A stretch of DNA of 64,000 bases from Candidatus Thiodiazotropha endoloripes (GCA_001709035.1 LVKA01000011.1:186001-250000); one strand, 5' to 3'; numbered from the stretch's first letter, positions 17,881 through 26,518 are shown. Numbers and translations: made by a program. Notes: generated from the letters alone by a model not told the origin.

Positions 17881-18293
17881 AGAGACCGGAGAGTCATATG
17901 GGGATGCGCCATGTGGCGTTGAATGTCAGGGATATGGCGAGCAGTGAGCATTTCTATGTGCAGCTGCTGGGGATGGGGATCGAGTGGCGTCCGGATCCGG
18001 AGAATCTCTATCTCAGCTCGGGTCCGGACAATCTTGCACTCCACAAGACCGCTGCAGAGCAGTTCGATGAGGTGGCCCAACGCCTTGATCATATCGGTTT
18101 CTTTCTGGCCACCCCGGAAGCGGTCGATGAGTGGTTTGAGTTTCTCAACGCTCATGGGGTCAGAATGCGAAATGAGCCGCGCACCCACCGGGACGGAGCG
18201 AGAAGCTTCTACTGTTACGACCCGGATGGTGTGGTCGTACAGATCATCTATCATCCACCAGTCGTGGCCTATGAGGCTGAAAATCGGAGCTGA
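17877..18293 (+). CDS. VOC-family protein
   Basis: A 138-residue vicinal-oxygen-chelate protein: MRHVALNVRDMASSEHFYVQLLGM starts module 1 with a metal-ligand-type His, DHIGFFLATPEAVDEWF starts module 2, and YDPDGVVVQIIYHP ends it with Gln where Glu is usual. It begins inside the DUF885 stop (ATGA overlap). The relation to glyoxalase or dioxygenase chemistry is uncertain. It is distinct from the VOC gene at 13555. Confidence 0.83.
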   Translation: MKRPESHMGMRHVALNVRDMASSEHFYVQLLGMGIEWRPDPENLYLSSGPDNLALHKTAAEQFDEVAQRLDHIGFFLATPEAVDEWFEFLNAHGVRMRNEPRTHRDGARSFYCYDPDGVVVQIIYHPPVVAYEAENRS

Positions 18294-18381
18294 ATTCCTT
18301 GTTCTGCCTTTCAGGCCTCGCCCCTTCGGGGTCAGCTGAAGCTGATCGCCCTCGCTGTGCTCGGTCGTCGAACCTCTGATC

Positions 18382-18399
18382 GGTTCAAATCCTCCATCC
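18382..18399 (+). repeat. Inverted partial copy of the tRNA-Gln 3' region
   Basis: GGTTCAAATCCTCCATCC here is the reverse complement, with one mismatch, of 18464-18481, which is the T-arm plus acceptor 3' strand of the adjacent tRNA-Gln. Spacing between copies is 64 bp and they are on opposite strands. Confidence 0.6.
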
Positions 18400-18420
18400 T
18401 GGCGGGTTTTAGCCAGCAAT

Positions 18421-18447
18421 AAAAAAGCCCACACAGTGGCGGGCTTT
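18421..18447 (-). terminator. Intrinsic terminator after tRNA-Gln
   Basis: Stem AAAGCCC / GGGCTTT with a 10-base loop. On the minus strand the stem is followed by a run of U (18421-18426 are all A on the plus strand). It lies 10 bp past the tRNA 3' end and ends the rplM-rpsI-tRNA transcript if these are co-transcribed. Confidence 0.8.
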
Positions 18448-18456
18448 AATATATGT

Positions 18457-18530
18457 TGGCTGGGGATGGAGGATTCGAACCTCCACATACGGAGTCAGAG
18501 TCCGTTGTCCTGCCATTAGACGAATCCCCA
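18457..18530 (-). tRNA. tRNA-Gln (CTG)
   Basis: A 74-nt cloverleaf. The acceptor stem TGGGGAT pairs with ATCCCCA, G73 is the discriminator and CCA is encoded. The anticodon stem ACGGA/TCCGT encloses CTCTGAC, giving anticodon CTG (codon CAG). The T-arm GGAGG-TTCGAAT-CCTCC is perfect. It starts 47 bp after the rpsI stop on the same strand, so co-transcription is plausible. Confidence 0.95.
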
Positions 18531-18577
18531 GTTGCAGATCTGGTGCAGGACGAAATCGTCCGCAACACAGACCAGAC

Positions 18578-18967
18578 TTAACGTTTGGAGAATTGAGGAC
18601 GCTTACGGGCTTTGTGCAGACCGACTTTCTTACGTTCTACCGCACGGGCATCGCGGGTCAGGAAGCCTGACTTGCGCAGCACGCCATGCAGTGACTCGTC
18701 ATAGGCGTCCAGTGCACGGGATATACCGTGACGGATGGCGCCGGCCTGACCGGTGGTGCCACCACCTCTGACAGTGACTTTGATGTCAACCTTGTCGAGG
18801 GTCTCGGTGGACTCCAGCGGTTGACGTACCACCATGCGGGCGGTTTCGCGGCCGAAGTATTCGTCGAGCGGACGGTTGTTGACGGTGATGTTGCCGCTGC
18901 CGGTGGTCAGAAAGACCCGTGCAGTGGAACTCTTACGGCGTCCGGTTGTGATATGGGTGTCTGCCAT
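18578..18967 (-). CDS. rpsI: 30S ribosomal protein S9
   Basis: 129 residues; full length for S9. Conserved [10 protein letters not shown] at the start, [35 protein letters not shown], and the basic tail [11 protein letters not shown] whose terminal Lys-Arg reaches the ribosomal P-site tRNA. It lies 17 bp after rplM in the usual rplM-rpsI order. Confidence 0.98.
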   Translation of the reverse strand: MADTHITTGRRKSSTARVFLTTGSGNITVNNRPLDEYFGRETARMVVRQPLESTETLDKVDIKVTVRGGGTTGQAGAIRHGISRALDAYDESLHGVLRKSGFLTRDARAVERKKVGLHKARKRPQFSKR

Positions 18968-18984
18968 GGTCTTAAACTCTTGCT

Positions 18985-19413
18985 TTAGATATCCAGGGGC
19001 TGAGGTTGCTGTGCCTGATGGCTGTGCTCAGCACCGGCGAAGACGCGCAGCTTCTTGAACATGGCGCGCCCCAGTGGGTTTTTCGGCATCATGCCTTTGA
19101 CTGCATGCTCGATCGCACGTTCAGGTGCTTTCTGCAGCAGTTTGTCCAGGCTGATGGATTTCATGTTGCCGACATAACCCGTGTGGTGGTGGTACATCTT
19201 GTCGGTCATTTTATTGCCGGTAACCCGAATCTTCTCTGCGTTGACCACGACGATGTAATCGCCGGTATCCACGTGAGGTGTATATTCCGGTTTATGCTTG
19301 CCGCGCAGACGTCGTGCAATCTCGGTGGACAGACGACCCAGGGTCTTGTCTGTTGCATCCACAAGGTACCAATTGCGGCGGACTTCAGCCGGCTTTGCGC
19401 TTAAAGTAGTCAT
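18985..19413 (-). CDS. rplM: 50S ribosomal protein L13
   Basis: 142 residues starting [20 protein letters not shown], standard length. L13 motifs: [29 protein letters not shown] (written here in two parts: [18 protein letters not shown] and [11 protein letters not shown]), HHTGYVG and MLPKNPLGR-like [15 protein letters not shown]. The ATG at 19413 has GGAG upstream. The longer open frame to 19608 runs through the leader terminator and is not coding. In E. coli L13 represses its own operon, relevant to the leader described below. Confidence 0.97.
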   Translation of the reverse strand: MTTLSAKPAEVRRNWYLVDATDKTLGRLSTEIARRLRGKHKPEYTPHVDTGDYIVVVNAEKIRVTGNKMTDKMYHHHTGYVGNMKSISLDKLLQKAPERAIEHAVKGMMPKNPLGRAMFKKLRVFAGAEHSHQAQQPQPLDI

Positions 19414-19539
19414 CCGATGTCGCTCCAATGGAGAACTATTGTGCTTCGAAAAAGACGGCGGATAATACATGATCCTATGGGTTGGCACAAGGACTAATTG
19501 ACGATCCTGGACACCCGTGGTGGTCAGTTTGCCGTCAGG

Positions 19540-19571
19540 CAAAAAAAAAGCGCAACAGAGGTTGTTGCGCT
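19540..19571 (-). terminator. Leader terminator or sRNA terminator before rplM
   Basis: On the minus strand the 9-bp perfect stem AGCGCAACA / TGTTGCGCT (19571-19549) is followed by an uninterrupted U run (19549-19540). It lies 50 nt downstream of the predicted transcription start and about 125 nt before the rplM ATG. Confidence 0.8.
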
Positions 19572-19627
19572 GAATGAATATACCACCAAAGGAGGATAAC
19601 TGAAACATAATGTATCAGTATGTTGGA

Positions 19628-19656
19628 ATTATCTAATATACCGATATAATTGTCAA
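19628..19656 (-). promoter_or_regulatory. Consensus sigma-70 promoter upstream of rplM
   Basis: Minus strand: -35 TTGACA (19656-19651), 17-bp spacer, -10 GATAAT (19633-19628). A perfect -35 with optimal spacing is expected for a ribosomal-protein operon. Transcription would begin near 19621. Confidence 0.8.
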
Positions 19657-19710
19657 GCATCTTGTATTGGCTTTCTGCTATCATCTCAACCCTTTGATTA
19701 TTTTCTTGTT

Positions 19711-19730
19711 GACGCGATCGGGATCGCGTC
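19711..19730. promoter_or_regulatory. Perfect palindrome GACGCGATC-GG-GATCGCGTC
   Basis: A 9-bp inverted repeat with a 2-bp centre, about 55 bp upstream of the rplM -35 box. It could be a dimeric regulator site. The two-base loop is too tight for an ordinary terminator and no U tract follows. Confidence 0.45.
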
Positions 19731-19956
19731 GGCTCTCTATCGGTCTGTGGGTAAATGCCGATAAAGCTGTTTGGTTTACGGATTAAAAGCACCAGGGTCC
19801 GTTATCACCATTCCAGTTGGCCCCGTTGTGTTAGAAATAGAGCGCCAATCGAAGCGCGAGGAGAGAGGTTTGGTGATTCCAAGAGAACGACGAGTAACCC
19901 AGTGCGGCGCCGTTTCCGGAGCAAGCCTATCGATAGGTGAGGTAAGGCCCTAGGTC

Positions 19957-20928
19957 ATGTTGCTGTACAGTCTTTCTATTCTATTGGGTCTGGTTGTTTT
20001 GGTTTGGAGCGCAGACCGGTTTATCAGCGGTGCTGCGGCGTTGGCTGACAATCTGGGTGTCTCTCCCATGCTGATTGGCCTTACCGTAGTCGGCTTCGGT
20101 ACCTCAGCCCCGGAAGTGCTGGTTTCCGTGATGGCGGCCATGAACGGCAATCCAGGGTTGGCGATCGGTAATGCGGTCGGTTCGAATATCGCCAATATCG
20201 GCCTGATTCTCGGGGTAACCGCCCTGGTGATACCCCTCTCTGTTCACTCCAGTGTGCTGAAACGGGAGTATCCGATTCTGCTTGGGGTGACGGTGATCTG
20301 CATTCTGCTGATGTTGGATGGGGAACTGGGTCAGCTGGATGGCGGGATTCTGCTTGTCTTACTGGTCGGGGTGTTCGGCTGGATGATCTATACCGCCAAA
20401 ACCGGTGAGGCTGACCCGATTGCCGGCGAGTATGATGCGGAGATCCCCCATGATGTACCGACCCAAAAAGCGCTGATGCTTTTGCTTGGCGGGTTGGTTC
20501 TTTTGCTGATCAGCTCCAGAGTGCTGGTCTGGGGGGCGACCCATGTGGCTGTGGCTCTTGGTGTGAGTGATGTGGTGATCGGCCTGACGATCGTGGCAAT
20601 CGGCACCAGCCTGCCGGAGCTCGCCGCCAGTATCACCAGTGCGACGAAGGGTGAGGATGATATCGCGATCGGCAATGTGATCGGTTCAAACCTATATAAT
20701 ATGTTGGCGGTTCTGAGTATTCCCGGCCTGGTGGCGCCTGGCACCTTCTCCCCCTTCGTGCTGACGCGGGATCTGCCGGTGATGTTCGGTCTGACCCTGT
20801 TCCTTTTCCTGATGGGCTACGGTTTTGGTAAACCGGGGCGGATCAATCGAATTGAGGGATTGGGGTTGCTGCTCTGTTTCATCGGCTACCAGTCCTGGCT
20901 GTTCTACTCTGTGGTGGTGCCACTTTGA
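19957..20928 (+). CDS. Calcium/sodium antiporter (CaCA family, YrbG-like)
   Basis: A 323-residue inner-membrane protein with about ten hydrophobic helices in two inverted repeats. The alpha-repeat motifs are present twice: GFGTSAPEVLVSVMAA with GNAVGSNIANIGLILG, and AIGTSLPELAASITSA with GNVIGSNLYNMLAVL. It exchanges Ca2+ for Na+ or H+. Position immediately before kdsD matches the yrbG-kdsD-kdsC-lptCAB order of E. coli. Its stop is 1 bp before the chosen kdsD start. Confidence 0.93.
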   Translation: MLLYSLSILLGLVVLVWSADRFISGAAALADNLGVSPMLIGLTVVGFGTSAPEVLVSVMAAMNGNPGLAIGNAVGSNIANIGLILGVTALVIPLSVHSSVLKREYPILLGVTVICILLMLDGELGQLDGGILLVLLVGVFGWMIYTAKTGEADPIAGEYDAEIPHDVPTQKALMLLLGGLVLLLISSRVLVWGATHVAVALGVSDVVIGLTIVAIGTSLPELAASITSATKGEDDIAIGNVIGSNLYNMLAVLSIPGLVAPGTFSPFVLTRDLPVMFGLTLFLFLMGYGFGKPGRINRIEGLGLLLCFIGYQSWLFYSVVVPL

Positions 20929-20929
20929 G

Positions 20930-21958
20930 ATGTCAAATCAAACCGTACATACTGTTCCGATGAAAAGATCCCCGATGCCCACCGAACAAGAGATGGCCCA
21001 GATGATTGAGCTGGGTCAGGCTGTCATTGAGACGGAAGCTGCAGCTGTTTCGGCACTGATTCCCCGGCTGGGGGCTGGATTCGCGCAGGCCTGCCATTAT
21101 CTGCTCCATTGCCGTGGACGGATTGTGGTGATTGGCATGGGGAAATCCGGACACATCGGCAACAAGTTGGCGGCCACCCTGGCGAGTACCGGCAGTCCTG
21201 CTTTTTTTGTCCACCCCGGGGAAGCCAGTCACGGGGATCTGGGCATGATCACTCCGGACGATGTGGTACTCGCCCTGTCGAACTCCGGGGAGACCGGTGA
21301 ACTGCTGGTGATCCTGCCACTACTCAAGCGGCTCGGTGTGCCGCTGATTGCCATGACCGGCAAAGCCCACTCCACCCTGGCCAAAGAGTCGGAAGTGCAT
21401 ATCGATGTGAGTGTCGATAAGGAGGCCTGCCCTCTGGGCTTGGCGCCCACTTCCAGTACCACGGCTGCGCTGGTGATGGGGGATGCACTGGCGGTTGCGC
21501 TGTTGCAGGCCAGGGGGTTCACGGCCAAGGATTTTGCCCTTTCCCACCCTGGCGGCTCGCTGGGTCGGCGTCTGTTACTGCATGTGGGTGACATCATGCA
21601 TAGCGGAGAGGCGCTGCCGGTCGTGAGCCAGGAAGCCAGCCTCCACGAGGCCTTGGAGGTGATGTCCGTGAAAGGTCTTGGGATGACCGCGGTAGTCGAT
21701 CAGCAGGGGCAGTTGGTTGGTGTCTATACCGACGGGGATCTACGACGCACCCTGAATCAGCCGATCGATATCCACAATATGCGCGTCGCAGAGGTCATGA
21801 CTAAGAATTGTAAACAGGTTCCACCAGAGATGCTGGCGGCTGAGGCATTGCAGATGATGGAAGAGAATAAAATCAACGGCCTGCTGGTTGTGGATGGGGG
21901 ACGACGCCTGGTTGGTGCGTTCAATATGCATGACCTGCTGAGAGCTGGCGTTATGTAG
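20930..21958 (+). CDS. kdsD: Arabinose-5-phosphate isomerase
   Basis: The enzyme converts ribulose 5-phosphate to arabinose 5-phosphate, the first step of Kdo synthesis. A SIS domain (VIGMGKSGHIGNKLAATLAS, SNSGETGELL, TSSTTAALVMGDALA) is followed by two CBS repeats (~210-342). As drawn it has 342 residues; the family is usually ~328, so ATG 20960 or 20975 are possible alternative starts. It is co-directional with the antiporter and kdsC. Confidence 0.93.
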   Translation: MSNQTVHTVPMKRSPMPTEQEMAQMIELGQAVIETEAAAVSALIPRLGAGFAQACHYLLHCRGRIVVIGMGKSGHIGNKLAATLASTGSPAFFVHPGEASHGDLGMITPDDVVLALSNSGETGELLVILPLLKRLGVPLIAMTGKAHSTLAKESEVHIDVSVDKEACPLGLAPTSSTTAALVMGDALAVALLQARGFTAKDFALSHPGGSLGRRLLLHVGDIMHSGEALPVVSQEASLHEALEVMSVKGLGMTAVVDQQGQLVGVYTDGDLRRTLNQPIDIHNMRVAEVMTKNCKQVPPEMLAAEALQMMEENKINGLLVVDGGRRLVGAFNMHDLLRAGVM

Positions 21959-22050
21959 TGAGATTCATCTGGCGACCGAATGGCTTGCTTTCAGCCGCCG
22001 GGATTATCGACAACGCCACAGAATAAAAATGAAACACTTAGGGGGGCAAA

Positions 22051-22572
22051 ATGCAGGATATTCATGAGAAGGCCAGAGCGGTCAAACTGGTGATCTTTGA
22101 TGTTGACGGTGTACTCACCGATGGTGGACTTTTTCTGGGTGACGATGGTCAGGAGTATAAAGCCTTCCATTCCAGAGATGGGCATGGCATGAAAATGTTG
22201 CAGAACACCGGTGTGGTGATCGGCATTATCACCGGCCGCACTTCTGAAGTGGTGAGATTGCGTATGGAGAGTCTGGGTATTCAGTATGTCTATCAGGGCA
22301 AGCTGGATAAACTGCCTGCCTATGAAGAGTTGAAAGAGAAACTTGGGTTGTCGAATGAACAGATCGCCTATGTGGGCGATGATGTGGTGGATTTGCCGAT
22401 CATGCGTCGGGTGGGATTGGCCATCGCTGTGCAGGATGCCCATCCGTTTGTGGTGCAGCATGCCCACTGGCAGACCCCCCATGGTGGCGGGCGGGGTGCC
22501 GCCAGAGATGTATGTGAAATGATCATGCAGGCTCAGGATACCTTGCAGTCAAGCCTGGAACACTATCTTTGA
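22051..22572 (+). CDS. kdsC: 3-deoxy-D-manno-octulosonate-8-phosphate phosphatase
   Basis: A 173-residue cap-less HAD phosphatase producing Kdo from Kdo-8-P. Motif I is FDVDGVLTDGGLF, motif II IITGRTSEVV, the Lys lies in YQGKLDKLPAY, and motif IV is YVGDDVVDLPIM. The GGGRGAARDVCEMIM tail completes the tetramer active site. GGGGGGCAAA precedes ATG 22051. The lptC start overlaps its stop. Confidence 0.96.
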   Translation: MQDIHEKARAVKLVIFDVDGVLTDGGLFLGDDGQEYKAFHSRDGHGMKMLQNTGVVIGIITGRTSEVVRLRMESLGIQYVYQGKLDKLPAYEELKEKLGLSNEQIAYVGDDVVDLPIMRRVGLAIAVQDAHPFVVQHAHWQTPHGGGRGAARDVCEMIMQAQDTLQSSLEHYL

Positions 22573-23132
22573 ACAGGCGCCTGCTCGGTCTTTTGTTGAT
22601 GTTTGCACTGGTAATGAGTGTGGCCTGGTGGGTGAACGAGTTGAGACAGCCGGAGATCAAGAGGCCCGAGCTGGCTAGGGATACCCCGGATACCTATGCC
22701 GTCAACCTGCTGGTAAAACAGTATGATGACGATGGGCAGTTGTTACAGACTCTGCAGACCCCCAGAATGACCCATTATGAAAAGCGCGGTATCACCGAGC
22801 TCTTTAAGCCGGTGGTGCAGCGATTCAGGTCCAATGAGCCTGGATGGCGAATGCGGGGTGAAAACGGGCTGGCCGACCACCGTCAGGAGACGCTCTTTCT
22901 TCCGGGCCAAGTGGTGATCGAACGTGAAGGGGTAGCTGACTTTGCGCCTTACCGGATAGAGACCGAGGACCTGACAATCCATGCAGAGAAGTCCTATGCC
23001 GAGACCGTTGAGGCAGTCAGAATCAACAGTGGTGTGGATTGGCTGTCGGCGATCGGCATGCGGATCTGGTTTGATGAACCGTCACGCTTAAAGCTCCTTG
23101 GTCAGGTACGAGGGCACTATGAATTTGAATAA
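22569..23132 (+). CDS. lptC: LPS export protein LptC
   Basis: 187 residues with a single N-terminal transmembrane helix (LLGLLLMFALVMSVAWWV) and a periplasmic beta-jellyroll. It relays LPS from LptB2FG to LptA. The start is TTG at 22569, overlapping the kdsC TGA (TTGA). Sequence divergence is normal for LptC; the assignment rests on topology, size and position before lptA. Confidence 0.92.
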   Translation: MNRRLLGLLLMFALVMSVAWWVNELRQPEIKRPELARDTPDTYAVNLLVKQYDDDGQLLQTLQTPRMTHYEKRGITELFKPVVQRFRSNEPGWRMRGENGLADHRQETLFLPGQVVIEREGVADFAPYRIETEDLTIHAEKSYAETVEAVRINSGVDWLSAIGMRIWFDEPSRLKLLGQVRGHYEFE

Positions 23133-23631
23133 GGGCAGGGGTTTGATCTGTGGTCTGCTGATGGCGGTTACGATATCGGCCTGGGGGCTCGAGAATGACC
23201 GTAATCAACCGATGTCGCTTGAAGCGGACAGTCTCTCCATCAACGAGTCCACCGGTGTCAGTCTCTATGAAGGCAATGTGACGATCGTCCAGGGCAGTAT
23301 GAAGTTGTGGGCGGATCGTCTCTGGGTTCACCGATCAACCGGTAAAACTGAAAAGATTGTCAGTGAGGGGCAACCGACAAGATTCAGTCAGTTGCCTGAG
23401 GTCGATGGTGTTGAGGTTCATGGTCAGGCAATGCGAATTGAGATCCATCTCAAGCGGAATGAGATGTTACTGATCGACGATGCCCTGCTCGAGCAGGGGG
23501 GGAACAGCTTCCGCAATGACCGCATCGTCTATAACCGGGCCAATGCACAGGTCAGGGCTGGCAGCAGTGTCCAGGGTAAACAGCGGGTGCAGGTGGTGAT
23601 TGAGCCCCAGACCGGGAAAACTGAACCGTGA
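23119..23631 (+). CDS. lptA: LPS transport periplasmic protein LptA
   Basis: 170 residues with a signal peptide ([14 protein letters not shown]) and the OstA jellyroll: [23 protein letters not shown] and [21 protein letters not shown]. LptA oligomers form the periplasmic bridge for LPS. GAGGG before ATG 23119 fixes the start; the frame overlaps lptC by 14 bp and its TGA overlaps the lptB start. Confidence 0.93.
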   Translation: MNLNKGRGLICGLLMAVTISAWGLENDRNQPMSLEADSLSINESTGVSLYEGNVTIVQGSMKLWADRLWVHRSTGKTEKIVSEGQPTRFSQLPEVDGVEVHGQAMRIEIHLKRNEMLLIDDALLEQGGNSFRNDRIVYNRANAQVRAGSSVQGKQRVQVVIEPQTGKTEP

Positions 23632-24353
23632 GTCAGTTGCAGGCTGTCGATCTGCAGAAGCAGTACTACAAGCGCAAAGTGGTGGATGGTGTCTCGCTGA
23701 ACCTCAACAGCGGGGAAGTGGTGGGGTTGTTGGGCCCCAACGGTGCCGGCAAGACCACCAGCTTCTATATGATTGTCGGCCTGGTGCAGGCGGATCAGGG
23801 GCGGATCTATCTGGATGGTGAGGAGCTGACCGACCAGTCGATGCACAAACGAGCCCGTCTGGGTATCGGTTACTTGGCCCAGGAACCCTCCATCTTCAGA
23901 CGATTGACGGTGGCGCAGAACATTCTGGCAATACTGGAGCATCGCAAAGAGCTGGATAGCCAGGCCCGAAAGGCCCGATGTGACCAGTTGCTGACGGAGT
24001 TCGGTATCGAGCATCTGCGCGATAGCATGGCGATGAGTCTCTCCGGTGGCGAGCGACGCCGGCTGGAGATCGCCCGGGCCCTCTCAATGGAGCCGGCCTT
24101 CGTTTTGCTTGATGAGCCCTTTGCCGGGGTCGATCCGATTGCCGTGATCGATATAAAAAAGATCATCCAGCACCTGAAATCGCTAAAGATTGGGATCCTG
24201 ATAACCGATCATAATGTTAGGGAGACACTGGATATATGCGACCGGGCCTACATTATCAACAGTGGTAAAGTGCTGGCGGAGGGAACCACTGAGGAGATTC
24301 TCGATAACCAGGAGGTACGCAGTGTCTACCTGGGTGAAAATTTTACGATGTGA
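23628..24353 (+). CDS. lptB: LPS export ABC transporter ATPase LptB
   Basis: 241 residues. Walker [11 protein letters not shown]-loop region [17 protein letters not shown] signature [15 protein letters not shown], Walker [13 protein letters not shown] and switch His in [19 protein letters not shown]. It powers LPS extraction with LptFG. The GTG start overlaps the lptA stop (GTGA), and the gene is followed by rpoN after 206 bp. Confidence 0.97.
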   Translation: MSQLQAVDLQKQYYKRKVVDGVSLNLNSGEVVGLLGPNGAGKTTSFYMIVGLVQADQGRIYLDGEELTDQSMHKRARLGIGYLAQEPSIFRRLTVAQNILAILEHRKELDSQARKARCDQLLTEFGIEHLRDSMAMSLSGGERRRLEIARALSMEPAFVLLDEPFAGVDPIAVIDIKKIIQHLKSLKIGILITDHNVRETLDICDRAYIINSGKVLAEGTTEEILDNQEVRSVYLGENFTM

Positions 24354-24559
24354 GTCTATGGCGCTGTTTTTTAATGGATTAAACAGGGGGCGGCAGGTAA
24401 GCCGAAGGTGGTGTCAATGAGCGTGGAATATATCGGAGTGCAAAGTGAATCCAGGAGAATCGACTCAGTGAAGAAGAATCTTTCCGTAGACGGCTATTTT
24501 TAGCTAAAATGAGAATAAAGACATACAAATAACATACCAGGTTTAAAGATATCTCTGCT

Positions 24560-26044
24560 ATGAAGCAGGCTCTACAGCTCCGACTCGGACAACATCTCAC
24601 CATGACACCTCAATTGCAGCAGGCAATCCGCCTGTTGCAGCTCTCTGCGCTCGATCTGAGCCAGGAGGTTCAGGAGGTGCTTGAGACCAACCCGATGCTC
24701 GAGGGCGAAGAGGAGTTCAGCACTCAACTGCAAAAGGAGGGGGATGCTCAGGAGAGTGGCGAGCAGACCCGCGAGAGCAAGGAAGTCGAGGGGTCGAATG
24801 ATATCAATAACGAGCGGGAGATTAAGACCGACAGCAGTCAGCTGACTGAGGATCTGCCGGTGGACAGTGAATGGACCGATGTCTACGACAGTTACCTGCC
24901 ACCGGCCAGCAGCGGCGGTGATGCCGCAGACCATGACTATCTGGTACAGCGTAGCGGCGCTGTAACCCTGCATGACCATCTGGTCTGGCAGATGACCCTG
25001 ACCCCTTTTACCGAACAGGATATCCTGATAGCCACCACCCTGATCGACAGTATCGATGAGGACGGTTACTTCAAAGGCGATCTGCAGGAGATTCTGAGTT
25101 CGCTGAATGATGAGGAAGCGACTCTGGAGGATATCGAGGCGGTGCTGCACCGGATTCAGGCATTCGATCCACCGGGTGTCGGAGCCCAGGGCGCCCAGGA
25201 CTGCCTGCTGATTCAGCTGCGTCAATTGGCGGAAGAGACCCCCTATCGGGATCAGGCGATAAAACTCTGCCGGGATCACTTCAATCTGCTCTCCGCCCAG
25301 GATCAGAATCAGATCATACGTCGCATGAAGGTGGATCAGCAGGAGCTCGCCGCCATGATGCGCCTGATCAGAACCCTGAATCCCCATCCGGGCACGGCCA
25401 TTGCAAACAGTGAGCCTGAATATGTGATTCCGGATGTCTTCGTCAGCAAGCGTAACAACCGCTGGGTTGTGGAGCTGAATGGCGAGGTTACCCCCAAACT
25501 TCGGGTCAACAATGATTACGCCAGACTGATCCGGCGGGCGGATCAGAGCGACGACAATACTTTTCTGAAGAATCATCTGCAGGAGGCACGCTGGTTCATT
25601 AAAAGCCTGATGAGCCGTAATGAGACTATTCTGCGCGTAGCGAGTAAGATTGTTGAATATCAGCGGGGCTTTTTTGAACATGGCGAGGAGGCTATGAAGC
25701 CGCTGGTTTTAAGGGATATTGCCGAGGCGCTGGAGATGCATGAATCGACCATTTCCCGGGTGACGACCCAGAAATATATGCATACCCCGCGTGGCACGTT
25801 GGAGTTCAAGTATTTCTTCTCCAGCCACGTCAATACCAGTGCCGGGGGAGAGTGCTCCTCCACTGCGATTCGTGCACTGATTAAAAAATTGATTGCCGCT
25901 GAGAATACAAGCAAACCGCTCAGTGACAACAAGATCGCCGCCATCCTATCGGAGCAGGGCATCAAAGTGGCCCGCCGAACGGTGGCAAAGTATCGTGAAT
26001 CGATGAGCATACCGCCATCGAATGAGCGTAAACGACTGATGTAG
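24560..26044 (+). CDS. rpoN: RNA polymerase sigma-54 factor
   Basis: 494 residues. Region I is Gln/Leu-rich (LRLGQHLTMTPQLQQAIRLLQLSALDLSQEV in continuous form; key LxQ repeats at the N-terminus), then an acidic region II, the core-binding region III, and the C-terminal RpoN box ARRTVAKYRE that contacts the -24 element. It directs transcription from -24/-12 promoters with AAA+ activators. The downstream hpf-ptsN-hprK-rapZ group is its usual neighbour. Confidence 0.97.
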   Translation: MKQALQLRLGQHLTMTPQLQQAIRLLQLSALDLSQEVQEVLETNPMLEGEEEFSTQLQKEGDAQESGEQTRESKEVEGSNDINNEREIKTDSSQLTEDLPVDSEWTDVYDSYLPPASSGGDAADHDYLVQRSGAVTLHDHLVWQMTLTPFTEQDILIATTLIDSIDEDGYFKGDLQEILSSLNDEEATLEDIEAVLHRIQAFDPPGVGAQGAQDCLLIQLRQLAEETPYRDQAIKLCRDHFNLLSAQDQNQIIRRMKVDQQELAAMMRLIRTLNPHPGTAIANSEPEYVIPDVFVSKRNNRWVVELNGEVTPKLRVNNDYARLIRRADQSDDNTFLKNHLQEARWFIKSLMSRNETILRVASKIVEYQRGFFEHGEEAMKPLVLRDIAEALEMHESTISRVTTQKYMHTPRGTLEFKYFFSSHVNTSAGGECSSTAIRALIKKLIAAENTSKPLSDNKIAAILSEQGIKVARRTVAKYRESMSIPPSNERKRLM

Positions 26045-26066
26045 GTGAATCGATCTGTCAGGTAGG

Positions 26067-26183
26067 ATGTCTATGAAAACAGGGGTTGTGGTAAAAGCCG
26101 AATCCGGCTTCATGGTCAGCCTGATCGATGATTTCGGGAATCGATTCAACGAGTCGGTCAGAGTGATGAGCCAACTCATCTAA
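26067..26183 (+). CDS. Possible 38-residue small protein between rpoN and hpf
   Basis: An open frame from ATG 26067 (or 26073, which has AGGA five to six bases upstream) to TAA 26183 fills the rpoN-hpf gap. The product runs MSMKTGVVVKAESGFMVSL...VRVMSQLI. It is soluble and resembles no family I know. It could equally be a chance frame in the hpf 5' leader. It is listed because it ends 14 bp before hpf. Confidence 0.3.
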   Translation: MSMKTGVVVKAESGFMVSLIDDFGNRFNESVRVMSQLI

Positions 26184-26197
26184 GACAGGAGATAATT

Positions 26198-26518
26198 ATG
26201 CAAATAAGCGTTACCGGTCATCATGTGGAAGTAACCGATGCCTTGAAAAGCTATGTAGATAATAAATTCGAACGTCTTGAGCGGCATTTTGATAATGTTA
26301 TCAATGTGCATGTCATCTTGAGCGTTGAGAAGCTGAGGCAAAAGGCGGAAGCCACCATGCAAGTGAACGGTGCCAGCGTATTCGCTGATTCAGTGCAGGA
26401 AGACATGTATGCCGCCATTGATGGCTTGACTGACAAGTTGGACAGGCAGGTGCTAAAACACAAGGAAAAGATGCAGAGTCATCGCGCCGGTAGTGGTGCG
26501 AAGTATGCGGTTGAGTAA
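26198..26518 (+). CDS. hpf: Ribosome hibernation-promoting factor (short HPF)
   Basis: 106 residues starting MQISVTGHHVEVTDALKSYV, with the basic/acidic alternation KFERLERHFDNVINVHVIL and KAEATMQVNG of the HPF/YfiA fold. It binds the 30S decoding centre and promotes 100S dimers in stationary phase. There is no long C-terminal extension, so this is the short form. AGGAGATAATT precedes the ATG. Confidence 0.96.
   Translation: MQISVTGHHVEVTDALKSYVDNKFERLERHFDNVINVHVILSVEKLRQKAEATMQVNGASVFADSVQEDMYAAIDGLTDKLDRQVLKHKEKMQSHRAGSGAKYAVE

Larger units (their letters stand above)
19414..19956. other. rplM leader and upstream region
   Basis: These 543 bp contain, reading the minus strand, the palindrome 19711-19730, a consensus promoter at 19628-19656, an intrinsic terminator at 19540-19571 and about 125 nt of leader before rplM. 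The plus strand from about 19760 to 19956 leads into the antiporter gene. The 85-codon minus-strand frame at 19535-19792 spans promoter and terminator and is not coding. Confidence 0.6.

Noticed and set aside
17853-18488. 211-codon minus-strand open frame over the VOC gene and towards tRNA-Gln
   Set aside because: It lies antisense to a confident VOC gene, and its product from the tRNA-proximal part is the typical artefact of tRNA-flanking sequence.
19535-19792. 85-codon minus-strand open frame upstream of rplM
   Set aside because: It spans the predicted rplM promoter and the leader terminator, so it cannot be translated sensibly.
24572-25681. 369-codon minus-strand frame antisense to rpoN
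   Set aside because: Shadow of rpoN; no start signal or family resemblance.
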